Shown here one piece after another: positions 23,816 through 35,694 of a stretch of 64,000 nt of DNA (positions are counted from its first letter, which is position 1; each line of letters starts with the position of its first letter). Made by a program: the position numbers and the translations under genes. Where the stretch lies: positions 1-64,000 of the forward strand of contig VANL01000023.1 in NCBI GenBank assembly GCA_006352455.1, in the 5' to 3' direction. The notes under the pieces were generated by a model, which saw nothing but the letters and a program-made list of their open reading frames with translations, made no database searches and was not told the origin of the DNA. This DNA comes from Brachionus sp. 'Tiscar'. Lineage: Eukaryota; Rotifera; Eurotatoria; Ploima; Brachionidae.

Positions 23816-24709
23816 CTATTTAGCAGTCATCATTACAACAAATTCTACATAAAAAGATATAAAAAAATTAATTTTTTTTTAATATTTTTCCAAACCTTCA
23901 TAATTAACCATTCCGTCTCCATCCAAATCAGCTATATGTTAAAAATTTATCTATGATTGAATAATTTTGATTAAGTGTTAATTACCTTCACGAATCATTT
24001 CATCGACTTCTTCATCAGTAAGCTTTTCTCCCAAATTGGTCATCACATGTCTGAGTTCAGCAGCAGATATGAATCCATTTCCATCCTATAGACAAAATTA
24101 GACTTAAATTTTAGAAGTCGAAACAAATTACTTTATCAAAAACCCTAAAAGCCTCTCTTAATTCTTCTTCTCCATCAGTATCTTTCATTTTTTTGGCCAT
24201 CATGATTAAAAATTCTTAAATTTTTTCTGTTAGGACTGTGATAACCTTAGGCTCAAGTGGATTGCTTACCTTCAAAGTCTATGTTTCCATTACCTGTTTT
24301 ATAAGCTAATAGTTTACTAAGCAACCAAAATTAAGTTTATAAAAAAAAATCTACTAACCATCTTCATCTATTTCATTTATCATATCTTGAAGTTCGGTTT
24401 CGGTCGGATTTTGGCCCAGTGAACGCATAACGGTGCCTAGTTCGCTTGTTGTTATCCAGCCGTCTCCGTCTCGGTCAAATAAGGAAAATGCCTCGCGGAA
24501 TTCTATAAAAAAAATTACTAGAAAAATTTTTTCTATTCAAATATTTACCACAAATTTGTTCTTCTGTCAAAGAAACCTCTGAGCCCATTATTTGGGCAAC
24601 TTTAGCTGAACTTCTGTTTACTTCAATGTTATTTCTCTTAAATAGAATATTTAATTATATTTTAATTTTAAAAATTTTAGCAAAAAATTACTGTATTTTT
24701 ACTAGACAT
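23816..24709 (-). CDS. Calmodulin-like protein with N-terminal extension, eight exons
   Basis: Minus-strand exons 24709-24692, 24636-24549, 24502-24359, 24293-24270, 24214-24132, 24085-23986, 23931-23896 and 23844-23816 join in phase to 173 residues (calmodulin is 149). Four complete EF-hand loops are present: [12 protein letters not shown] (45-56), [12 protein letters not shown] (81-92), [12 protein letters not shown] (118-129) and [12 protein letters not shown] (154-165), each with the acidic residues at 1, 3, 5 and 12. The family signatures [14 protein letters not shown] and the end VMMTAK are kept. About 25 extra residues precede the calmodulin core, mostly polar. It would bind calcium and regulate target proteins; the extension suggests a specialised relative, not the ubiquitous calmodulin. 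An inner ATG ([11 protein letters not shown]) would give a near-standard length, so start choice is uncertain. Exons of 18 and 24 bases are notable. Its 3' end faces that of FARP, 133 bases away. Confidence 0.93.
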
Positions 24710-26489
24710 TTTTATTTTGGTAAATATTGATTTAACTTTAATTTTAATTTAAGATCTAAATTCATAAGCTAAAATATAGTGAGTAAATTTTTCAGAAGAG
24801 AACTAAAGAGAAATAAATAGGTGATGATTTAAGCAAAACCATTATTCAAAATTTTCAAATTTGTATAAATTTTTTAAAATAAATAAAGATTTATCATTTA
24901 TATTAATCATTTATTAGGAGATACAACCATGAAAATTAAAATAAATGAAGAGTTAGAATTTTCAAAGGTGCATTTGATACCATAAAATAAATTTATCACA
25001 AAAAATTTGTTCAATAATTTAAAAAAAATAACACTAAATTTACAATAAATTTTATTTTTGCTAAACAATTAAAGCTTTAAACTTTAAATTTTAGAATTTT
25101 AAAAAATATAGCTCTTCATATCGAAAGAATCGGCTTTAACTAAGCATGCTTCATTCCTTTACTAATGGCTAATATTTACCGAAAAATGATAGAAAAATAA
25201 AATTACACATAAGTAAAAAAACATTAGACGTTTTTCTTATTTTTTTAGTTAATATTTTAAAAAGATAAAATTTTTTTGCTTCCAAAAACGTATTTTGAAG
25301 ATCAGAAATATCACAAAAAAAGATAATAGCATTGACCCATTGAAAAAAATTTTTTTTTTTGATGCTTTCTCTTATTTATTTTTTTAAAATTTTTTATAAA
25401 ATTTAAATTTTACCATCTCTTTTATTATGAGAAGAATAAATTTCAATAATAAATCTAATTTTGTGACATTTAAATTATTAAGATAAAATTTATTGATATT
25501 AGCGATTAAGATTTATGATTGCATATAACAAAACTCAATTTTAACTCATAGCAAAGAATATAAAAAGGTTGAAATGCTAGCACTTTTTACTGCTTTATTA
25601 TCTCTGATGATTTTAAATACTTTCTTTGAATAATTCAGGTATATTTCCTTCAATAGTGTCAAGCAGTCATCAACAAAAACCAATAAAACAATTTTTTCCT
25701 ATCTAATTTAAATTTAATTAAAATTAAATAGGAAAAAATAAAAAATAAAATTTTAATTTTACAATAAAAATTAATTTGTTTTCATGCAAAATTGACACCA
25801 AATTTAAAAGCACTAATTTTTTAGTTCTGATTTGATCGCAAAAGCCGTTCACCAAATGAGCCGTTTAGGTCTGTTCGCGTTCAACGCTAGTTTTCCTTTT
25901 TCTCTTTAACTTAACCATTCCTCAACTTAAAACCTTTTCTTTTCTCATGATACAACAATAATTAAAGGAAGAAAGAAGTCATCAATCGCAAAAATCGATA
26001 AAAACTCAAATTTACTCTCTTATCTTTAGCAAAAAGGGTCAAAGTATTCATTACTGCTAATGTAAATTATAAACTTAAAGTTTAAAAATTTTTCAAAAAT
26101 TGATTAGTATTTGGATGTTCTAGTAATAAAAATATAGTTTATCACATGTATGGAGGAAATAAGAAAACAATATGAAAAAATATTAATCAAAGAATTTAGT
26201 TAATAGTTAAATAGCTGTCATGGACTGGAAAATAACCGAATCCTAAAAGAGACAAATGATACAGTTTGGTGCAAAACTGAAGCACAAGTAAACAATTTTC
26301 AAGGATTTGACAAAGAAGTTACATTTTATTATAAGAGCAGTATTGAAGAGAGCGAAAAAAGAAAGCGTCAGGGGTATGGCGTAACTGGGTGGCAATATTA
26401 TGATTAATTCTTCAATGTATTTAGCATAGAGTCCTAAGACTTCATGATCATCCTTGTTCACAAGATAGGAGAGGATGATCACGAAGTAT

Positions 26490-26780
26490 GAATTTAATAT
26501 TAGAAAATGCAGGAATAGAATAAAACAACAATATTTTTTAAACTGCATTCTATATGCAGACGATATTATTATATTGGCTAATAATGGTAATGAATTCAAC
26601 TTATTAATAGACAAAGAGCATTAAATTAAATTTAACCTCTCAAAGATTTTTTTTCAAACTTATGTACTGATGTGGAACAACCTGTTTAGCTTTAAGATGA
26701 AGAAATTTAGAGAACATCTAAAGTAAAATATCTTGTAGTGTGGTTAGACGAAAGACTAAGATATAAAATCAATTAATTAA
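26490..26780 (+). mobile_element. Decayed LINE reverse transcriptase fragment with YADD box
   Basis: The plus strand reads LNCILYADDIIILANNGNE at about 26539-26595, which is the catalytic palm motif of a LINE reverse transcriptase with its hydrophobic neighbours. About 130 bases on, KYLVVWLDERLRYKIN (26725-26772) matches the conserved segment that usually reads KYLGVWLD in such enzymes. Stops and frame changes lie between them. The RVRQG-type segment expected upstream is not readable. It is a different and separately placed relic from the one at 6750. Confidence 0.75.
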
Positions 26781-27053
26781 GGAAGCTAGAGTTTAAACAG
26801 ACTTACAAATGAAATTGTAAAAGTTGTGATCCAAAAGGAAAGTGCTGATAACCCCAAATGAGTAGTGAGACGAACGAGATCAGATAAAGAGTCAGTCTAT
26901 AGTTAAAATTTAAGGTCAGAATCAGGAAAAGTCAAAGTCAAAGTCTGAAATTTTTTTAAGCTTAAGAAACTTTTAGAAGAGTTTTGAAAATTCAGCATAA
27001 AGTCCTTTTATTTTATAAATTGTTGTTATTTCTAGTATGTTTCAATTAGAAAC

Positions 27054-27279
27054 TACCGTAGACTCGTGTTCACGACTCTAAGAGTAAAAGCCAAAAACTC
27101 AGCTTTTACTCTAATTTAAATTGTCTTTTAATCTATATGGCCAAAGATTGAGTTTTTGGAAAAAAAATAAAAAATAAAAATCCCATCCTTTGCCATATAG
27201 AGTAAAAGACAATTTCAATTAGAGTGAAAGCGGAGTTTTTGGCTTTTACTCTTAGAGTCGTGAACATGAGTCTACGGTA
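27054..27279. mobile_element. Foldback MITE with TACCGTA ends, 226 bases
   Basis: Two arms of about 95 bases are near-perfect inverted copies. The left starts TACCGTAGACTCGTGTTCAC and runs through CTCTAAGAGTAAAAGCC; the right is its inverse with few changes, ending GTCTACGGTA. The loop is short and A-rich. Outer TA on both sides fits a TA target. A solo end of the same family lies at 34319-34352. Confidence 0.85.
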
Positions 27280-30200
27280 AATTTTTAAGTATTTAAGTCG
27301 AGTTGAACGGTTATTTTCTTCATTAAGTTACTTCATAAGTCAAGTCAAAACTTTGACTTGAAAAAAAGTCTAAGTCCGGAATTTGACTTTTGACTAACTC
27401 TGATTCAGATACACATTGAAAATGGATGGTTAGGGTGGGCAGAAAGATAGCACTAAATGAAAGACTAAAAATTAATTTTTATGAGAAAAAGACGAGAGGA
27501 ATGGTATAAATACGGAGGAATCCGGGAATGCAAAAAAGAGAGTTTTGAAAACATGTAATTCGTAAAATAAAATGGACTTATAAAAATTTAAAATCCATTT
27601 AATTGTTTAACTATATTTTTTAATTTTTTTTCAATTAGTCAATATTTATAATATCTAGACTGATCTAGATTAATTTATTCATACTTTATCTTATATATTA
27701 TTTTGTGAGTGAGATAATGATTGATTCGCTAAAAATTTTTTAAAATTTTTCTCATACTCACTAATTAAGTGTTTAGATTAAAATGATTAAAATTAAAGTA
27801 AAAAAATGAGTGAAAATTTCATTTGGTGACTTTAAATCTAACTTTTGAAAAAAAGTCTAATTAAATAAAAGAAATAAAATCTACTTAATTCTGACTATTA
27901 TATTAATGAATTTTAACTCTAAACACTCATATAACACACAAATAACACAAGTAGGCTTTTATAAAAATTTTTTTGAATGATTTAGAACAGAAATGAAGCT
28001 TTAAACGTCTAAAGAAGAGATCGAATTGACTAGTAATTTTGATAAAACTATTAAATATATGCAAAGAGTTTAATAATTAGTTGAAAGATTGAAGAAATTA
28101 CTACGATCTAAATACTAATATCTTAAAATATAACGATATATCATCTAGAAATTAATAAAAAAAAATTAAGTTAATGCTTTAAAACATTAATGGTTTATGA
28201 CACACTATCAAATAATTTTAGATTTTTAAATTACAAAAAATTCAAGATTATGAGGATACTATGTGGATAATTAAGCAAACAGTTTGTCTTTTGACAATAA
28301 ATGCTTATAAAAAAAATTTATTTTATTCTATTTATTTATTTAAAAAAAAAATAATGCCAATTTAGGCGATAAGAGAAATAACTTAATTTCAAAAAATAAA
28401 AAATTCGTTTTTTAAAAAACACTAAAGCAAATTTTTTACTGATTTCAAGAAGAAAAAAAAATTAAAGCTCAAGATAATTTTCATGCCTTAATTGATTTTC
28501 TATTTTTTACTCTCTTCACTTTTAAACATAAAATTTAGTTTAACTGCTGTAAATATTTTAGTCATGTTATTAAAACGGTTTACAATTCAAGATCAAAAAA
28601 TTTTAAGTGACAATAACAGAATAAATCCATCATCATCAAGTCATTTGAAATTTAATATATAAATACTAATTCAGATATAAAATTCGTCCTGACACTTAAC
28701 TTAACATTTAGATTCGAAATAAGTAACGAAAATTAAAAATTAAATTTTTTACCGTAATCTGAGCAAATCGGTGAAATAACATATTTATTTTTTTTATTTT
28801 ATATATAGTTCGGCAAAGTGTTGACCGATTGGAATGGAAACTTAGTCCTCCCTTCAGTCACATGAAAAATATTTTTGAAAACAGAACTTAATTTTAACCA
28901 AAATGTTAAATCAGATTAAAGTTAAATTTTAAATTTTACAGCGAATTTTTTTTTTAAAAAATAAGAAAAACGACTTAAATAAATAAACATAAAGTTTTTG
29001 AAAAAACATATCATTACAAAAATTATATGCTTGGATTTTTTTCCAAATTATTGAAAATATTTCTTAAAAAAAATAAAAAAGTATAAAAGTTAAAACCAAA
29101 ATTTTTTATTTTCTAAACAAACAGATTAATTAGATTTAATGAAAATTAATTAAGGAATTTTTTGAGAAATTTAGCTGAATAGTGTAAGATTAATCAAGCA
29201 AGAATAACAGCTTATTGAATAATTTGAAATTTATCCTTTATCATTTGGAATAAAAATTAGTTTTTTTTTTCAATTAAAAACAACCAAAAGCTTAATTCTA
29301 TAAAATCAATTTTTTTTGGAATAAATAACATATCAGGAAAGTTTTAAAAATTCTTATCTGATAGATTTATTTGTTAGATTAATTAGTTTTAATTAAACAA
29401 TTCTTTTGATTAATAAAATTATAATTTTTCTGCTTAGCTGATCAAATTTTTTCATATGCCAACTCATTGAATACTATCTATCGAGAATCTTCGTCTGTTA
29501 TAATTTTTTCAATTATTTCTTATCTTTTAAAAAACAAAGGTAAAAAAGCTAAAAATCATCAGATTAATAGCTTAAATAAAGTAAAAATGATTCAAGATTT
29601 TACGCAATGAATCAAAGCTAGAAATTTCAAAATCTTTTTCTCCAAAGGTTGTTCTTAGGCTTAAAGAAAAATATAAAAAATTTGAAAATATATTTTTAAA
29701 TATCCATAAATTATTTAAATATTTAAATAGTTAATTATTTATATCTTTTTAACTAGAAATTTCGGCTAAATTGGAAAAAAGAAATTTAAAACCATTGTGT
29801 AGGTTAATAAGCTGTTGTCTTGGAACTAAGTGAAAAATAAAACTTGATTGTTAGCACACATGCTTATACCGAAACAAGAGATAGTTAAATTAATATTTGC
29901 AATCTTCTACCATTTGTTTTATTCTAGAAATAGCTCTTATCGAGTCTACCAATTATGAGTTTTAGATTTTTTGATAAGTCTTAGATAATGTTTAGAACTA
30001 AATATGATCAAATAAGAGATAAGTCTTATATGGAATTTGGCGAACAAAAGCACCTTTAGTAATCTAAAAAATAATGTATGAATCACTTTAGAATGTTTCA
30101 ACATTTTTTTCAATCAGAAAGCCTAAATTTTTCCCTTCTACATTTTTTTATAAATATTTTTATCCATTTTTTTATGTAGATTAGAGAAAAAAAATGGTAC

Positions 30201-31891
30201 ATGAAATAAACTGAAATTAATATTATAACAAGTTTTAAATCTTTTATAAATTTGAGAATGATTTATTGAGAAAACATTTTCAGGTAATTTATTTTAGAAG
30301 AATAAGATTTTTTATTTAATTTATGGTAAAGTTTGAAGCGGAAACACTAGGAACAAGATATTACATCGGTTAAATTGGTAAAAAAGAAAAATTTAATTAA
30401 ATTAATTAACTGGATTGGTGATAAAGTAAATTTATGGGCTTCCATAAGTGAATTATGTTCATTCTAGCACCACTGTCTTTATTTTAATAAAAAAAATGAT
30501 CGTCCAAAATTAAAATAGGTCTAGATAATAGAATAATTTCTTAGAATGGGCGTTTATGTTTAGAAATAAATTTTATCTATTCCCATTATTAGAAAGTCTG
30601 GTTAAAACATTTAAATTGCAATTGAGAATAATTTCTTGATACCTTTTTGAATTAGGTATAAGTAAAAAATTAAAACGATTAAAAAAAAATCAATTTTAGC
30701 TTAGAGAAAAATACAGTTTTCACCTCTTTTTGGATGATTGAAAATTTTAATTTTGCCAGAAAATACAATGCTCAATTTAAATAATAAATTAGAATAAAAT
30801 TCTATAAACTTCAAAATGTTGGCTACAAATGATAAAACTTAAAAATTAAATTTGGCTACCAAGCCATAAAATTTCCATCAGACTTTTTTTTATCAGATAA
30901 GAATCAGAACTTATTAATTGAGTTTAAATGAGAAAACTTTTTCGAATAAAAGTTCAATGATTATCTAATCAAAAAGTTGTATTTAAAAAAATTGATTTAA
31001 ATGTATCAGTTAAGTTGAGAAATTCTGACTGGCTTAGAAACAATTCTTTTTTTAAAAATTAAGTAAAAGATATTATATTTTTAAATTAAGATTTTGATAA
31101 CTAGTTTAAATATAATTTGGCCTTCTTTAGCTGAATCGAATAATCTGACATTTTATTTAATTTAATAAATATATATTAAGAGAAAAACAGGTCATCACTG
31201 ATTTACTTTATTTTTATAAATCGTAAAGCGATATCTAAATAAGTGGTCTGATAAATTCAATCATAGCTTTAAATAGGGATTGGATATAGTTTTTACAGAG
31301 TTGTTCAGAGTTGAACAATTACCACTTAAAACTAAAATTTTTTAAGTAAATTAAGTTTTATTTGACAACTTTTAAATCTAACTTTATGCTATATTACAGT
31401 ATTGATTTGAAACGATGTTTTTGGTAATTTTTACGGAAAATTACATAATAAAGAAGAAATTAAACTAATTTTATGTAAATTTACTTGAATTTTTTTTCTG
31501 AAAATAACCTCTGTTTTACTAACAAAATTCAAAATACTTAGTACAAAAATACAAAAAATACAAAATTGCTCTTATTTACAAATATTCAAGTCAAAATTTC
31601 AAGTGCAATCAAATGAAAAGTCTAATTACTGACTTGCAAGTGATTTTTTTTTCTGACTTTTGCACAATTCTGATTTTTGATTTTTTTAAATTATTGTTTG
31701 GTAGTTAATCATTAATCACAGATTAGTGATTGAGTGGATTTACGTCTAAAATTAAAAATTTCTTTAAAATTCTGACCAAGTTTGTCAATATAGTCGAGTG
31801 ATGGGTCTAACTAACTGCCACATTTGATATAATCTTTATTCTTCATTACGTACGCAGTATTAAAGTAAATTTCAGTTTCAAGTTTTCAGTA

Positions 31892-32240
31892 TCATGACTC
31901 GTCGAGACGTCGAGTAGCTATTCACCTTCAAGAGGCTGTAGAAAAGGAGCTTATGAAACAAGTTGATAAAGTTTTACTAGAACTAGTCAATTCATCTATG
32001 GGTCCAACGTAATGGATATCAAACTTATCGATTATTCCCAAAGGAGAAAATAAAAAGTCCCTCGAGCAGTAAAGTGAAAGTAAGGTTGACCTGTGACGCC
32101 AGACCCATGAATAAAGCTTTAATACTCACTCGATACCCAACATGGTCAATAGAATTTTTGAACTTTCCTGTAAATAGTGCTGTCAAATTTTCAAAAATCG
32201 CAAAGCATTTCATAAAAGTTTTCAAGAACCCGTAAAATTC
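31892..32240 (+). mobile_element. Decayed Ty3/gypsy-type LTR retrotransposon, reverse transcriptase part
   Basis: The plus strand, with stops and one frame change, reads AIHLQEAVEKELMKQVDKVL, then ELVNSS, WISNLSIIPKGENK, then CDARPMNKALILTRYPT and KFSKIAKHF. This is the order at the start of gypsy-type reverse transcriptases (IHLQ...VEKEL, EWISNLVVIPK, CDARPVNKAL, RYP, KFSKLD...AFHQ). The catalytic YxDD region is missing. The minus-strand frame 32025-32225 is a shadow. No long terminal repeats were found. Confidence 0.8.
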
Positions 32241-32433
32241 AAGAGGACATACCTGTTCAGGTGACAGAGCGCATGATGGCTCTCTTTTGCAAGTGCTAAA
32301 GCCAACATAACCTTGAACAGTAAAAATTCGAATTGTTCTCAGAAAAATTCTCAGATTCGTCCAACAGATTCCCTTGGTGTAACTCTTTCCTTTATATAAA
32401 TTTAATTGTACATAATTAAGTTATTAAAAAATT

Positions 32434-32469
32434 TGAGCCGGCTTCAAGCGAACCTTGTTGTCCGGCTCA
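32434..32469. repeat. GC-rich hairpin
   Basis: TGAGCCGG at 32434-32441 pairs perfectly with CCGGCTCA at 32462-32469 across a 20-base loop, followed by a T-rich stretch. It does not match the histone 3' stem-loop consensus. It may be part of the adjacent retroelement, since a CCGGCTCA word recurs near 33131. Confidence 0.55.
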
Positions 32470-32559
32470 TTTTTATTTCTAAAACAACATTTAAAAAAAA
32501 TTATTATTTTTTTTATTTTATTAAGTTTTTATTGAATATATTTTAAAATAAAATTAAAA

Positions 32560-32830
32560 TTAAATTTTATCTTCATTATTGAATATTAAAATTTCTTCAT
32601 AACCTCCTCCACATAGTCGCAAAATTTCCACCGCGATTCTTTTGTTCTGAGAGTTTAGTTTAGCAGCCAACTTAATATAGGAATCTTTCCATCTTTCTTT
32701 AAGCTTGCCGAATAGACGAATACGTGTCTTTGAAAAAATGCGAAAAAACGCATTTTTAGACACTTTTCAAAAGGCGCTGGTGACCTGGTTCTTTCCGGAA
32801 CCCAAAGTACCGAGGCAGTTATGCAAAGTA
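32560..32830 (-). pseudogene. Unrecognised coding-like fragment, probably mobile-element derived
   Basis: On the minus strand a frame reads WVPERTRSPAPFEK near 32810-32765. It then continues in another frame as KNAFFRIFSKTRIRLFGKLK, KLAAKLNSQNKRIAVEIL and RLCGGGYEEILIFNNEDKI, to a stop at 32560. Amino-acid composition looks protein-like (charged and hydrophobic residues alternate, Gly-rich turn), and base composition is less AT-rich than background. I do not recognise the family. Its place 300 bases after the gypsy relic suggests it came with mobile DNA. Confidence 0.4.
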
Positions 32831-34318
32831 CTTTTAATTTCCTTGCTTTTGGTTTTTTCAGATCGAAAAAAGCTTAAAAATTGACAAAGTTATGTCACTT
32901 GAAAGCAGAGGACTCTGATCAAAATTGAAAGATTTGCGATCTTTGCAAATCAATCAATTTAGAAGCTAGATGAGTGATCAGCGGCTCAAATTCAAGAGCT
33001 CGAGGTCCTCTCCAACATATTTTTTTTACCGGAGTCAAAAAGCTCAACGGATCTGCATATCATCGAAATTTAATTAGTAAAAAAGTCGCTTAAATTCTTG
33101 TTTTGAACAGAGTCTCGTAATCGGCCAATTGATCCGGCTCATAAGATATGAAGAAGCTATCAATTTTCATTTAAAGGCTGTCTATCGAGGTTTTGTTCTT
33201 GTCCAATCAAACATTTAGCCCTCTTAGTTGCTCCTTAATGCTCCAAAGTGTATCGTCTAAAGTAAATTTTTTCTAGGACCACTGTGTTAATTTGTGCACG
33301 AGCGGCATTGTCAAATTTCAATTTGCTAACCCACGGAGAACCTGGTCACAAATGAAATTCTCCATAAGTCTCTGTCAGAATCTCGCATGCTGTGGTCTTA
33401 TATGTATTTGCCCTACCACCTAACACAAAGGCACAGTCTGAGTTGGACGGGTGCGCATCTAAGACAGACCTGTAATTCCTAAGAGTACTTAAATATTCTT
33501 TAAAACTTAAAAACGGTTTTTTTCGGCTTTTATGCTACATCTTTTCTTTATTTTTTGTTAAACAAATTTTAATCATTATTGAAAAATTTTTTTAAACCAA
33601 AATTCTAAAATCAAAAAATAATTAAATAATTTAATTTTTGTTGCTTATTTTCATGGAATAAAAACAAACAATAAAAATAACACAAAGGGTCAAAAAAAAC
33701 CTTCCGGTTTTTGAGTGATAAAGGCCAGCAAGAATTGTATTTCGTCCTCTGTTAAAAGTTTCAATTCATACTCTGTTTTCCTTTGCTGCTCCGTTTTTTT
33801 CTAGCTAGGAATTATAAGAAAATTTGAGCTTAACAGCATCGCGTTTCCATTTGTCCTCGTCAGGCTACATATCCCTAAACTTGGACATTTCTTTTCAGAA
33901 AGTTTATCGGAGCTTTTTATATTTTTTTATATCTGAAAGAGTAGATTGAAATAAAACTGAAAGATACCTTTTTCTTGCGAATGTATAAATACACAATATT
34001 GTTGAAGTAGCTTTCGTCCTTAATTTGTCCAAAGTGCAAAAACATCATATAAAATTTGGATTCAAATTTAAACTATTTATCATAAAATTTGAATTCTAAT
34101 CATAAAAAATAAAAGTTTTCTATTTCGATATTGACTCTAAAATTTTTTGATCTAATTTTTTTTGAGAGTAATTACCATTTTTGTGTTAAAGTAAATTTGG
34201 GCTTTATTTTTGAGAAAATATCCCATGTTCAGGCTTTTTTCCAGCTAATTCAATTTTAATTGTTATAACATAGAAACTATGTAATTAATTCTAAAAGAAA
34301 ATTGGTTGGATTTTGACA

Positions 34319-34352
34319 TTACTTTTAGAGTCATGAACACAAGTATACGGTA
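34319..34352 (-). repeat. Solo end of the 27054-type MITE
   Basis: Inverted, this reads TACCGTATACTTGTGTTCAT then GACTCTAAAAGTAA, a clear match to the end of the element at 27054. No second arm is found within a few hundred bases, so it is a broken copy. Confidence 0.65.
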
Positions 34353-34649
34353 TTTTCTTTTTCATATTCAAAATTAAAATCTATTATAATTCAAATTAGA
34401 TTTCATTTTTTTTCTGGGTTTAAAATAAAACTCGGTTTAAAAAATTAATTTAATTATTCAAAAGTAAATTCAAATTCTATTTATTTACAACACTACTTCT
34501 GATGGACTTGTACTCAAATTTTTTTTTAAATACATTTTATCAGTTTTATAACATTTAAATACAGCCTCGTCGGACACAGGGATTCCTGACGCATTGCCAA
34601 TTTTTTGAATAAAGCTTTTATGCCAGAAAAATTTTGCGACATCTTCCTT

Positions 34650-34702
34650 GTTTTATTAGCTATACTTAGCTAATAAAACGTAGTTCTATAGTTTTATTAG
34701 CT
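34650..34702. repeat. Perfect 13-base palindrome plus third copy
   Basis: GTTTTATTAGCTA (34650-34662) and TAGCTAATAAAAC (34667-34679) are perfect inverted copies around TACT, and GTTTTATTAGCT recurs directly at 34691-34702. It may be a hairpin or a small insertion footprint. Confidence 0.55.
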
Positions 34703-35409
34703 TGGCCCGAGCCATATAATCAGAGAGAGTCGACAAACATCGTTGCCATATAGATATGACTAATTGACTTATGTCAAACATTAACTTATGTTTAAATATA
34801 TAAATTAGATTTAAGATTCTATTTTATTTAATTCTATTTTAAATACGGTTTAAAATCTCGAAAATCAATTAAATCAATAACAAAAATTGATTAATCAACA
34901 GAATGCTCAAATTGAAAAATTTATAAACTAAAAAATTTAGCATCAAAAATTGATTTGTCAACTAAACCAAAGAATAGAAAACCAAATGGTCCAAATTTAT
35001 AACTATGAGTTAGAATTGTAATGCCATAATTCTCGAACTGCAGATATAAGATTAATTCACATTATCAGTTTTTTTTGTGCTTTGAGTCGCTTGGCTTCAT
35101 CATACTTAGGTGTTTTTTCACGTTTTCGGTAAGAAATTTTCATTTTAGCAAATTGTTGACTAACGGATTAAGTGATTCCCAGCATCGGCTTTTGAAATAT
35201 TTGGATCATTTACAAAGTTATTTTTCACATTTTTTTCAAGAGCGTATCTTTCAGCACCAGTTAACATTTTTTTCAAAAAATACTTTCTAATATTATGAAT
35301 TTTGTCCTTATCTACAAATGTATTGACCATTGTTGCAATTTGAAAAATTCATATAATAGCAAAATTTGGCTTTGGCTGAATACAGATTGTCTAAAGACAC
35401 ATACTCAAG

Positions 35410-35694
35410 TACCGTATTTCCTCAAATAAAAGTAACCATAAATAGAAGAAACTTGCTACTATTTCAGTCAAAAATCACTCTTTATTCGAGTTATTTTTTT
35501 TAGAAAAAAGTGTCTCATTTAAAAGAAAATTTATGAATCATGTTTCATGTAAAACAAGTGTTATCTTGTCTCTAATAGAAGAAAAAAATAGCGATAAATT
35601 TCTTATAATTGAGTCACATTTTTGGAGTGAAAAATTTTCGAATAGAAGAAATCCTTTGATGACCGAACTTTCTTATATTTGATGAAATACGGTT
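35410..35694. mobile_element. MITE with TACCGTATTTC ends, 285 bases
   Basis: Left end TACCGTATTTCCTCAAATAA, right end inverted AACCGTATTTCATCAAATAT, with about 24 similar bases followed by a looser match. The first 14 bases of the left end equal those of the inverted right end of the 11713 element, but the interior is unrelated. The right flank has TT where TA is expected, so one target base has changed. Confidence 0.7.

Larger units (their letters stand above)
24710..31890. other. Gene desert with retroelement and MITE remains
   Basis: No host gene can be supported in about 7 kb. It contains a reverse transcriptase relic (26490-26780) and a foldback MITE (27054-27279). The rest is AT-rich and full of stops on both strands. 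The minus-strand open frame 26243-26614 overlaps the relic and is its shadow. Confidence 0.5.

Noticed and set aside
25840..25905. Possible tRNA: a patch with GTTCGCGTTCAACGC
   Set aside because: No acceptor stem or anticodon arm could be paired.
26243..26614. Minus-strand frame of 123 residues, membrane-like
   Set aside because: It overlaps the plus-strand reverse transcriptase relic with its YADD box; the hydrophobic look is what AT-rich antisense gives.
32434..32469. Hairpin as a histone 3' stem-loop or bacterial terminator
   Set aside because: Stem and 20-base loop do not fit the histone consensus, and the window is clearly eukaryotic.
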